Of a stretch of 64,000 nt of DNA, positions 27,808 to 35,902 are shown one piece after another. Origin of the DNA: CAVQBP01 sp963723205. Lineage in GTDB: Bacteria > Bacteroidota > Ignavibacteria > Ignavibacteriales > Ignavibacteriaceae. The notes beneath the pieces were generated by a model. It was not told the origin of the DNA. It made no database searches and saw only the letters and a list, made by a program, of their open reading frames with translations. Where the stretch lies: NCBI GenBank assembly GCA_963723205.1, contig CAVRQC010000017.1, positions 30,745 to 94,744 of the forward strand, read 5' to 3'. The position numbers and the translations under genes are program-made. The stretch's first letter is position 1. Each line of letters opens with the position of its first letter.

Positions 27808-28554
27808 TTATATTACCTTAATTTCTTCTCTTAAAATTCTTACTAATTCGGGAACTGCAGAAACATCGTTCCCGATTATCTTCCCCGGTTGTTTGGCCGG
27901 GGGTTTATGTAATTCCAGAACTTCGGTATAGTTTTTTGATTCTGCTGCCGGTTTTTCTTCTATTATTTTTTTCTTTGCCGACATTATGCCTTTTAATGAA
28001 GCATACCTTGGTTCATTCAATCCTTTTTGCGCAGAGATTATTATTGGAAGCTCACTCTCAACAACTTCTTTTCCGCCTTCAATTTCTCTTTCTGCAGTAA
28101 CTTTTTTATCCTCAATTTTAAGATCAACTACAACAGTTATGCAATTATAACCTAAAATTTCTGCAGTTAGCTGAGGTACAATCGAATTATCGTAATCAAC
28201 AGATTGTTTACCGCAGAAAACAATTTCGCATCCTTGGCTTTTTATCTCCTCCGCCAAAGCTTTGGCCACACTAATAGAGTCTCTTGGTGAATTGCTTTTA
28301 AGTAATACCCCTTTATCCACTCCCATTGCCAGTGCTTTCCTTATAGTATCCCTATTGTCATCATTACCAAGACTTATTGCGATAACTTCACCACCGAATT
28401 TTTCTTTGGTCTTTAATGCTTCCTCTACGGCAAATTCATCATAAGGATTAATTATAAATGTAACTCCGTTAGAGTCAATTGATTTTTCGTCTGATTCTAT
28501 TTTAATTTTAGTAGCAGTATCCGGTACATGACTAATGCAAACTGCTATTTTCAT
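27808..28554 (-). CDS. etfB: Electron transfer flavoprotein, beta subunit
   Basis: 248 residues. It binds AMP and forms the heterodimer with EtfA. Family motifs: KIAVCISHVPDTATKI at the start, INPYDEFAVEEALKTKEKFG, LAMGVDKGVLL, VFCGKQSVDYDNSIVPQLTA, and the signature LNEPRYASLKGIMSAKKK. It is first gene of the minus-strand set etfB-etfA-BFN and is read divergently from clpS. Confidence 0.96.
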   Translation of the reverse strand: MKIAVCISHVPDTATKIKIESDEKSIDSNGVTFIINPYDEFAVEEALKTKEKFGGEVIAISLGNDDNRDTIRKALAMGVDKGVLLKSNSPRDSISVAKALAEEIKSQGCEIVFCGKQSVDYDNSIVPQLTAEILGYNCITVVVDLKIEDKKVTAEREIEGGKEVVESELPIIISAQKGLNEPRYASLKGIMSAKKKIIEEKPAAESKNYTEVLELHKPPAKQPGKIIGNDVSAVPELVRILREEIKVI

Positions 28555-28702
28555 TAATGCTCCATTTTAATTCAATTATTCTTACAAAAAAATATAACCA
28601 TACACCACTATAAAATCAAACCAATCCCATGTGATAAGTATTAAATATTTAATCAGGTTATACTCTTTACAGTTTTTTTGAAATTGCTTAAATTTTATTG
28701 TT

Positions 28703-28993
28703 ATGGAAGAAGAAATTAAGCAGACCCACGGCATTGAAATTCTTAGCGAGGAAGATACTACAATCGGTATATCAAGTAAAGTAGTACTCTATAACGATGA
28801 CTGGCACACTTTTGATGAGGTTATTACCCAATTACTTAAAGCTGTAAAATGCACCTTCGAAGAAGCTAGGAACTATGCTTTTGAAGTTCATGTGAAAGGG
28901 AAATCAATTGTCTTTTCGGGTTCTATGAACCAATGCCTGAAAGTTACCTCAATCCTTGAAGAAATTGCATTAAATACACAAATAATTACATGA
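28703..28993 (+). CDS. clpS: ATP-dependent Clp protease adaptor ClpS
   Basis: 96 residues. The N-end-rule adaptor delivers substrates to the ClpA/ClpC unfoldase. The ClpS core is clear: VVLYNDDWHTFDEVITQLLK, and CTFEEARNYAFEVHVKGKS with the His of the substrate pocket region. It is a single gene, divergent from etfB. No clp ATPase gene is nearby. Confidence 0.9.
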   Translation: MEEEIKQTHGIEILSEEDTTIGISSKVVLYNDDWHTFDEVITQLLKAVKCTFEEARNYAFEVHVKGKSIVFSGSMNQCLKVTSILEEIALNTQIIT

Positions 28994-29144
28994 GGATTAG
29001 ACTGAGGCAAAGACAAAGGTTTAATCCATTCATCCTCTATTCATTCTAGCATCCAAATATTCAAATCTGCGCTTTTTATTGCAATTGTTTATGCTTTTTC
29101 TAATTCATATATTTACTCTCTTTTTTTGATAATTTTTCTACAAA

Positions 29145-29945
29145 ATGGCTTTTGAATTTCATAATGACAGAGAAGTATATTTTGAGCATCAGGATTTAAA
29201 TGCTTCAAAATACGTAATCCCTTTTATTGAAGAAAAGAAGAAAATAAGTCCGGGTCTGCATGTATTGGAAATAGGCTGCGGTGAAGGCGGAGTGTTAAAA
29301 AGTTTTATGAAAAGAGATTGTATAGTTACAGGGATTGATCTGAGTCAATCAAGGCTAGATGTTGCAGCTAAATTATTTGAAAAGGAAATTAAAGACGGAA
29401 AAGCAAATTTTATTTTTGGCGATATATATGATGTGGGAAACACACTAAAATCAAAATATGATTTAATATTGCTGAAAGATACAATAGAACATATTTTTAA
29501 CCAGGAAAAATTAATGAGATTCCTGAAATCAATATTAAAAGAAGATGGAAAAGTTTTTCTTGGTTTTCCTCCATGGCAAATGCCTTTCGGAGGTCATCAG
29601 CAGGTAAGTGAGAAAAAGATTTTTAACATGCTTCCTTATATTCATCTTTTACCAAACGCTGTTTATAAATTTATATTAAAATTTTTTGGAAATAAAGAAA
29701 ACTTTATTAAAGAACTTTTAGAGATAAAAGAGACAAGATTATCAATAGAATACTTTGAAAAAATTATTAAAAGGGCAGGATATAAAATAGACAAAGTAAA
29801 ATTCTTTTTGATAAATCCTATTTATGAAATGAAATTTAAATTGAAACCGAAGGAGCAGTTTAAAATTATATCATGTATTCCTTACTTACGGAATTTTGTA
29901 ACCACAACATGTTATTATTTATTAAGTGTAAATGAAAAGAAGTGA
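29145..29945 (+). CDS. SAM-dependent class I methyltransferase
   Basis: 266 residues. The N-terminal Rossmann domain has motif I in LHVLEIGCGEGGVLKSF, an acidic loop GIDLSQSRLDVA and NFIFGDIYDV, then LILLKDTIEHIFNQEKL. The C-terminal part is helical and hydrophobic (LPYIHLLPNAVYKFILKFF). It resembles the small methyltransferases acting on lipids or surface glycans. The substrate is unknown. It overlaps or abuts typA (stop at 29945), so it is co-transcribed with it. Confidence 0.8.
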   Translation: MAFEFHNDREVYFEHQDLNASKYVIPFIEEKKKISPGLHVLEIGCGEGGVLKSFMKRDCIVTGIDLSQSRLDVAAKLFEKEIKDGKANFIFGDIYDVGNTLKSKYDLILLKDTIEHIFNQEKLMRFLKSILKEDGKVFLGFPPWQMPFGGHQQVSEKKIFNMLPYIHLLPNAVYKFILKFFGNKENFIKELLEIKETRLSIEYFEKIIKRAGYKIDKVKFFLINPIYEMKFKLKPKEQFKIISCIPYLRNFVTTTCYYLLSVNEKK

Positions 29946-31792
29946 AAAATATGACAGACATGAAAAGTAAAATAAGAAATATTGCAATTATAGCTCATGT
30001 AGATCATGGTAAAACTACCTTAGTTGATCATATGTTAAAACAAACAGGAGCTTTCAGAGATAACCAGCAGGTCGAAAAAAGAATTATGGATTCGAACGCT
30101 CTCGAAAAAGAGAGAGGGATAACAATCCTTGCAAAAAATTTGAGTATTAATTATAAAACTATTAAGATAAATATTATTGATACACCGGGACATGCAGATT
30201 TCGGCGGTGAAGTAGAAAGAACATTAAGAATGGTTGATGGTGTCTTACTTCTTGTAGATGCTGCAGAAGGACCGCTTCCTCAGACGAAATTTGTCCTTAA
30301 AAAATCATTGGACCTTGGTTTAAAACCGATAGTAGTTATAAATAAAATTGATCGAAAAGATGCAAGGCCTAATGATGTCTTAAATGAAGTATTTGATCTC
30401 TTTGTATCGCTGGGTGCATCTGAAGAACAACTGGATTTTCCATTTGTTTATACTATTGCAAAGCAAGGTACAGCCAAACTGAATCTTGAAGACAAAAATG
30501 AATCTTTAACTCCTTTATTTGAAATAATTATTAATAATGTCCCTGAACCTGAAGGTGATTTAAATGAACCTTTTCAAATGTTAATGTCTGCAATAGACTA
30601 TAATGATTATCTTGGCAGGATTGGCATAGGAAGAATTACTAATGGCTCATTGAAAGTCGGAGATAATGTAGTTTTAATTACAAAAGAAGGGGAGAAAATA
30701 AATTCCAAAATAACCAAGCTATATGCTTTTGAAAATATTAAACGAATTGAAGTAAAAGAAATTTCTGCCGGAGATATAGGAGCTATTGCCGGACTGGAGG
30801 ACGTTGATATTGGTGATACCCTGGCAAGTCCGGAAAAACCGGAGCCACTGCCTTTCGTTGCAATTGATGAGCCTACAATAACAATGAATTTTATTGTGAA
30901 TAATTCTCCTTTTGCAGGACTAGAAGGGAGATATGTAACAACCAGGAATATTAGTGAACGGTTATCAAAAGAATTGAAATCTAATGTTAGCTTAAGAGTC
31001 GAAATGACTGAATCACCTGATGTTTTTAAGGTAAGCGGAAGAGGTGAACTACATCTTGCTATTTTAATTGAAAATATGAGAAGGGAAGGTTATGAACTTC
31101 AGTTAAGCAAACCGCAGGTAATATTTAAAAAAATTGATGATGTTGTTTCCGAACCGGTTGAACATTTAATAATTGATGTACCGGAAGAATTTGTCGGAAT
31201 TGTAATTGAAAAACTTGGTAAAAGAAAAGCAGAAATGAAAAATATGATAAATTTTAACGAGAATACCAGGGTTGAATTTCTAATTCCATCAAGAGGATTG
31301 ATTGGTTATCGGGCTGAATTTATAACCGATACAAAAGGCAATGGCATACTTCATCATAATTTTGAAGGTTATGAACCCTACAAAGGAGATATCGTTCACA
31401 GGCAGAGAGGTGCATTGGTATCAATGGAAAACGGAAACGCATCTGCTTACGCTATGTATAAACTGCAGGAAAGATCAATCTTCTTTATTGAACCCGGGAC
31501 AAAGGTTTATGAAGGTATGGTTGTCGGTGAAAACTCAAGAAATAATGATATGCATGTAAATGTTACTAAAACCAAGCAGTTAACAAATATGAGAGCTTCC
31601 GGTGCAGATGAGGCAATCCGTTTAGAACCTCCTACTATATTAACTCTTGAACAAGCTATTGAATGGATAACCGAAGATGAATATGTTGAAGTTACTCCCC
31701 AAAGTATAAGGCTTCGTAAAAAATATTTAACAGAGCAGGATAGAAAAAATGCAAGGTTAGCCGATAAGCAAAAGGCAGAAGCTGCAGCTTAG
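29942..31792 (+). CDS. typA: Ribosome-associated GTPase TypA/BipA
   Basis: About 616 residues. A translational GTPase that assists ribosome assembly and stress adaptation. The G domain has AHVDHGKTTLVDHMLKQ (G1), RGITILAKNLS (G2), DTPGHADFGGEVER (G3) and NKIDRKDARP (G4). EF-G-like domains III/V and the BipA-specific C-terminal domain (RASGADEAIRLEPPTILTLE) follow. The GTG at 29942 overlaps the methyltransferase stop; an ATG at 29951 is an equally good start. Confidence 0.95.
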   Translation: MKNMTDMKSKIRNIAIIAHVDHGKTTLVDHMLKQTGAFRDNQQVEKRIMDSNALEKERGITILAKNLSINYKTIKINIIDTPGHADFGGEVERTLRMVDGVLLLVDAAEGPLPQTKFVLKKSLDLGLKPIVVINKIDRKDARPNDVLNEVFDLFVSLGASEEQLDFPFVYTIAKQGTAKLNLEDKNESLTPLFEIIINNVPEPEGDLNEPFQMLMSAIDYNDYLGRIGIGRITNGSLKVGDNVVLITKEGEKINSKITKLYAFENIKRIEVKEISAGDIGAIAGLEDVDIGDTLASPEKPEPLPFVAIDEPTITMNFIVNNSPFAGLEGRYVTTRNISERLSKELKSNVSLRVEMTESPDVFKVSGRGELHLAILIENMRREGYELQLSKPQVIFKKIDDVVSEPVEHLIIDVPEEFVGIVIEKLGKRKAEMKNMINFNENTRVEFLIPSRGLIGYRAEFITDTKGNGILHHNFEGYEPYKGDIVHRQRGALVSMENGNASAYAMYKLQERSIFFIEPGTKVYEGMVVGENSRNNDMHVNVTKTKQLTNMRASGADEAIRLEPPTILTLEQAIEWITEDEYVEVTPQSIRLRKKYLTEQDRKNARLADKQKAEAAA

Positions 31793-31822
31793 TTATCAAT
31801 TCTTAAAAACAAAAAGGATTTG

Positions 31823-32455
31823 ATGGGGATATATTTAGTCGTAATCGGCGGGATATTCTGGTTGTTAGCTTATCTTGAAATCATCAGAAAAGGATTTAAA
31901 GATAAAGCTTACGGAATGCCGGTTCCTGCATTATTAATTAACTTTTCATGGGAATTTATATTCTCTTTTGTTTATCCACCCGATAATGCCCAGCTTTATA
32001 TAAATTATCTCTGGTTATTATTTGACGTTATTATCTTTTATCAGCTTTTAAAGTATTGGAAAAATGATTTCAACAAAATACCTCCATTGGTTTTTTATAT
32101 CTCTTTGTTTTCATTAATGATATTTGCATATCTTTTAGTAATTGTAAACGTCAAAGAGTTCGGTGGATTATTGGGTTGTTTCTATTCTGCATATGGCAAC
32201 AATCTTCTAATGTCTGTTCTTTTCATTATTATGTTATTTCGTCGTAAATCACTTGCGGGGCAATCTGTTTCTATTGCTTTTTTTAAGTTAATAGGAACTT
32301 TAATAACCTCTATTGGCTATTATAAATTTGAACCGGTAATAACTAATTCATTTTTATTAAAGTACTTTTTTGTAGCTATTCTGATTTTCGATACTGTATA
32401 TTTAATTTTGCTTTACCTTCAATCTAAAAAACAGATATTATTTTCTGTTAAGTGA
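31823..32455 (+). CDS. Seven-helix membrane protein, PaxB/Pyr4-type terpene cyclase-like
   Basis: 210 residues with seven predicted membrane helices and almost no loops. The layout matches the integral-membrane terpene cyclases of the Pyr4/PaxB family. The second helix contains LLINFSWEFIFSFVYP, whose N-x-x-WE...YP pattern recalls the conserved catalytic Glu region of that family. The last helix contains IFDTVYLILLY, at the place of the conserved acidic residue. The assignment is by recalled motif and topology, so moderate. No prenyltransferase or epoxidase gene is adjacent. The start at ATG 31823 has AAGG upstream; the frame also offers TTG at 31820. Confidence 0.5.
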   Translation: MGIYLVVIGGIFWLLAYLEIIRKGFKDKAYGMPVPALLINFSWEFIFSFVYPPDNAQLYINYLWLLFDVIIFYQLLKYWKNDFNKIPPLVFYISLFSLMIFAYLLVIVNVKEFGGLLGCFYSAYGNNLLMSVLFIIMLFRRKSLAGQSVSIAFFKLIGTLITSIGYYKFEPVITNSFLLKYFFVAILIFDTVYLILLYLQSKKQILFSVK

Positions 32456-32560
32456 AGTATTTCAAGTGTATTGATAATCTTGTTTAAATCTTTTTAATTT
32501 CGACAAATAGAATCTATCCCATAAATTCTTTAACTTAGTTGCAAAAATTATGGAGAAAAA

Positions 32561-34030
32561 ATGTCTGAAGATGTAATTAAAAATTTAGAACCAAAAATCT
32601 TGTGGCAAAGATTTTACGAAATAACCCGTGTACCTCGTCCTTCAAAAAAAGAGGGAAAAATTATTCAGCATATGAAAAATCTTTTAAAAGATCTTAATGT
32701 TGAATTCAAAGAAGATAATGTAGGAAATATTCTTGCAAAAGTTCCGGCAACTCCCGGTCTGGAAAGTTCGCCAACTGTTATTCTACAGGGACATGTTGAT
32801 ATGGTTTGTGAAAAAAATAAAAGCAAGAATCATGATTTTGAGAATGATCCTATAGAGTTGATTAAAAAAGATGGCTGGATTACTGCCGATGGAACAACTT
32901 TAGGAAGTGACAACGGGATAGGGGTTTCTGCTGCACTAGCAGTAATTACCGATAAGGAAGTTAAGCACGGACCAATCGAAATTCTAATGACAGTTGACGA
33001 AGAAACCGGTATGACGGGAGCAAACAACATTAATCCAGGGTTCATGGCTGGAAAAATCCTTCTTAATATGGATTCGGAAGAAGAAGGGACTTTCTATGTA
33101 GGTTGTTCCGGCGGTATGGATACTGTTGCAGAATTTAATATTGAATTTGAAAATACTCCCGAGAATTTTATTCCTTATGAATTACTTATTACCGGTTTAA
33201 AGGGGGGGCATTCAGGACTTGATATAATTTCAGGCAGGGCAAATGCAATTAAATTACTGGCAAGAACTTTAAAATATCTGGAAAAGTTTGATCTTTATAT
33301 TGCAAAAATAACTGGAGGCAGCTTAAGGAATGCAATACCAAGAGAAGCTGAAGCAGAAATCCTTATTAAACAGGAAGATGAACCAGAAATTAAGAAAATC
33401 TTAGATGATTTGAAGCCCTGGTTTTTGAATGAATTTAAAAAGACAGACAGTAACTTAAATTTTGTATTTAAGAAATCAGGTGAAAAGCCGGGTAAGGTAT
33501 TTTCAAAAAATTTCAAAAAGAAAATAATAGATACTTTATTAGCTCTACCGCATGGGGTAATTGCTATGAGCCAGGATATCCCTGATTTAGTTGAAACTTC
33601 TACAAATCTTGCAACAGTTGTCATGAATAATAATGTACTGAGGATTGATACAAGCCAGCGGAGTTCAATTAATAGTGCAAAACAATATGTAGTTAATAAT
33701 GTAAAAGCAGTTCTTGAATTAGCAGGTGCCCGGGTTAAAAATTCTGATGGATATCCTGGTTGGAAACCAAATCTTGATTCTCAAATTCTGAAAGTTTCCA
33801 AAGATGTTTATAAAAAATTATTTAACAAAGAACCGGAAGTTAAAGCAATACATGCAGGTCTGGAGACAGGACTTCTGGGTGATAAAAATCCTGGTATTGA
33901 TATGATCTCCTTTGGACCTACTATTGAAGGTGCACATTCTCCCGATGAAAAAGTAAATATAGAAACCGTCGGTAAGTTTTATGAGCTTTTAAAAGGTATA
34001 CTGAAGAGTATTGGCGAGAGTAAGAATTAG
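32561..34030 (+). CDS. pepD: Aminoacyl-histidine dipeptidase (PepD, M20 family)
   Basis: 489 residues. A zinc-dependent dipeptidase of the carnosinase-like M20 type. Metal and catalytic motifs: VILQGHVDMVCEKN (first His/Asp), TLGSDNGIGVSAALAV, TVDEETGMTGANN (catalytic Glu), LLNMDSEEEG, and the C-terminal AIHAGLETGLLG and FGPTIEGAHSPDEKV (final His). RITRVPRPS-like ITRVPRPSKKE at the start is typical. It is complete and a single gene. Confidence 0.94.
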   Translation: MSEDVIKNLEPKILWQRFYEITRVPRPSKKEGKIIQHMKNLLKDLNVEFKEDNVGNILAKVPATPGLESSPTVILQGHVDMVCEKNKSKNHDFENDPIELIKKDGWITADGTTLGSDNGIGVSAALAVITDKEVKHGPIEILMTVDEETGMTGANNINPGFMAGKILLNMDSEEEGTFYVGCSGGMDTVAEFNIEFENTPENFIPYELLITGLKGGHSGLDIISGRANAIKLLARTLKYLEKFDLYIAKITGGSLRNAIPREAEAEILIKQEDEPEIKKILDDLKPWFLNEFKKTDSNLNFVFKKSGEKPGKVFSKNFKKKIIDTLLALPHGVIAMSQDIPDLVETSTNLATVVMNNNVLRIDTSQRSSINSAKQYVVNNVKAVLELAGARVKNSDGYPGWKPNLDSQILKVSKDVYKKLFNKEPEVKAIHAGLETGLLGDKNPGIDMISFGPTIEGAHSPDEKVNIETVGKFYELLKGILKSIGESKN

Positions 34031-34062
34031 AGTAAAGACAGTTGTATTCAAAAAAGTATGTC

Positions 34063-34152
34063 TGTCATTTCGACCCCGGCTCAATTTTGTTAAGCCTATT
34101 GCAGTCGGGGGAGAAATCTTATGTATTTGGTGATTAAGATTTCCCGGTTATC
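34063..34152. repeat. Candidate interspersed intergenic repeat (GTCATTTCGACC type)
   Basis: Non-coding spacer between pepD and the SET gene. TGTCATTTCGACCCC at its start and GGGGGAGAAATCTTA at 34107-34121 resemble the GTCATTTCGACC...GAGAAATCT elements that I recall as scattered in Bacteroidota genomes. GGGAGAAATCTTA is followed 12 bp later by a near-complement TAAGATTTCCCGG, giving a bulged hairpin. A second, shorter GTCATTCCC lies at about 34187. Only one copy is visible here. Confidence 0.4.
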
Positions 34153-34239
34153 TAATTGAAGATGGAATGAATCCTTTCCATTAAAAGTCATTCCCTAAGA
34201 TTTAACAACTAGTTTAAGCTGCGTCCTATTAAAATTAAA

Positions 34240-34665
34240 TTATACTGCTTTACGGTATACACACTTATCGCAATTACAATATTCGTATATCTCATCATAA
34301 CCGTAATCTATAGTAAGTTCTTCTCCTTTTTTAATATCACGATAGGCCACCAGATAAAGACTTCTTTCATCCCTGTCAATTATATCGCAGTTAAAATCAC
34401 AATTATGGTTCAAGTATTTTATTTTTTCAGTCATTGCAGTATCAATATAACAATCATCATTCATCCAGAATATATAAACATTGTCTTCTTCATTTTCTCT
34501 CCGGACACATTCATCAGCTGAAATTAAATCCCCGGAAATAATCATGATTTTGTCACCAGCCGGAATATCAACGGAAGTAAATATTCCCTCACCATGAATT
34601 TCAGATTCTTTTATGTATACATTTTTTCCCAGTGTAAGATCTTCATTATTTTTAAAATCGGTCAT
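34240..34665 (-). CDS. SET-domain protein with post-SET-like cysteines
   Basis: 141 residues, a minimal SET fold. NVYIKESEIHGEGIFTSVDI is the SET-N motif, KIKYLNHNCDFNCDI matches the RFxNHxCxPN active-site/knot motif, and GEELTIDYGYDEIYEYC matches GEELTxDYG with the catalytic Tyr. C130-x-C132-x-x-C135 after it imitates a post-SET zinc site. The family transfers methyl from SAM to lysine. In bacteria such proteins may modify ribosomal or nucleoid proteins; the target here is unknown. It is a single gene, convergent with pepD. Confidence 0.85.
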   Translation of the reverse strand: MTDFKNNEDLTLGKNVYIKESEIHGEGIFTSVDIPAGDKIMIISGDLISADECVRRENEEDNVYIFWMNDDCYIDTAMTEKIKYLNHNCDFNCDIIDRDERSLYLVAYRDIKKGEELTIDYGYDEIYEYCNCDKCVYRKAV

Positions 34666-34963
34666 AAGGCTAAAATAAATTTTAATATGTTTATAGTTGA
34701 TTTCAAATTCGGTTGCTAATTTAAGTTAAATTATTGAAGATTAAAAGCTTGCAGGTCATATTAAAATTTTCTTTGATGGATCAGGTGAGCACAAACCATA
34801 TCACGAAAATTATAATTATTTTTACCAATATGATTCTTCTTCTTTTATAAATTTTTTTTAATTTTATTGAAGAATTCATTCCCGTTAAACAAGGAAACAT
34901 GGTTTTAATAAGTATAATATGTTTAATAAATCTATATAATAAAACCATTTTAATAACAAGCAT

Positions 34964-35902
34964 ATGAAATTAAAACCGAAAAGTATCTGGTATTTTATTA
35001 AAGATGTTTTTGAAAAATTTATTGAGGATAAAGCTCCTAAGTTAGGAGCTGCCTTATCATTTTATACACTATTCTCATTGGCTCCATTATTAATTATAGC
35101 AATTTCGGTAGCAGGTTCAATATTCGGCAGGAGAGCAGCCAGAGGCGAAATTGTAGGACAAATAAAATCACTTGTGGGTGAAGAAGGAGCCAGGGTAGTT
35201 CAGACTGCTTTAAGAAATGCTCACCTCGGACATGAAAGTGGGATTGCATTAATTATTAGTATTGCAACTTTAATAATTGGTTCTACAATTGTTTTTGTGG
35301 ATCTCCAGGAATCGCTTGATATGATCTGGAAGGTAAAACCAAAACCTGGAAGAGGTATGATAAAAGGACTTCTGAAAGATCGAATTCGTTCTTTTGCTGT
35401 TGTTATGGGAACAGGTTTTCTACTCCTTGTATCTTTAATTGTAAGTGCTGTCATATCTGCAATAAATAATTATGTCAGCGAACAATTATTTGAGCTACCG
35501 GTTTATTATTTGGAAATATCTAATTTATTAGTTTCACTTTTTATAATATTCCTGCTCTTTATGATGATATTCAAATTTTTGCCTGATGTGAATATCCAAT
35601 GGAAACATGTTTGGGTTGGAGCTTTGGTAACGGCTGTTCTTTTTGTACTCGGAAAATATTTAATTGGTTTATATTTAGGGACGAGCACTTTAAGTTCTAC
35701 TTATGGAGCTGCCGGTTCGCTTGTAATAGTTCTTTTATGGGTTTATTATTCAACGCAAATTCTTTTCCTGGGTGCAGAGTTTACCCAGGTTTATGTTGAA
35801 AAATATGGTAAAGGAATTCAACCTAAACAGAAATTTATGAAGTATCATGATGAAACTGCAGCAGTAGAGGCTGTTGATGAAGTTAAAAAAGCTAATCAAT
35901 AG
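34964..35902 (+). CDS. YihY/BrkB family inner-membrane protein
   Basis: 312 residues with about six membrane helices. Family motifs: DKAPKLGAALSFYTLFSLAPLLIIAI, DLQESLDMIWKVKPKPGRG, FKFLPDVNIQWKHVWVGALV and SSTYGAAGSLVIVLLWVYYS followed by ILFLGAEFTQVY. Once annotated as ribonuclease BN, the family is now seen as an uncharacterised transporter-like protein. Its last 11 bp overlap the end of the convergent MutS-like gene. The 298-bp spacer upstream holds no gene I can support. Confidence 0.9.
   Translation: MKLKPKSIWYFIKDVFEKFIEDKAPKLGAALSFYTLFSLAPLLIIAISVAGSIFGRRAARGEIVGQIKSLVGEEGARVVQTALRNAHLGHESGIALIISIATLIIGSTIVFVDLQESLDMIWKVKPKPGRGMIKGLLKDRIRSFAVVMGTGFLLLVSLIVSAVISAINNYVSEQLFELPVYYLEISNLLVSLFIIFLLFMMIFKFLPDVNIQWKHVWVGALVTAVLFVLGKYLIGLYLGTSTLSSTYGAAGSLVIVLLWVYYSTQILFLGAEFTQVYVEKYGKGIQPKQKFMKYHDETAAVEAVDEVKKANQ

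Noticed and set aside
34781..34963. 60-residue minus-strand frame before yihY
   Set aside because: AT-rich, Ile/Lys-dominated translation without ribosome site; it would occupy the promoter region of the YihY gene.
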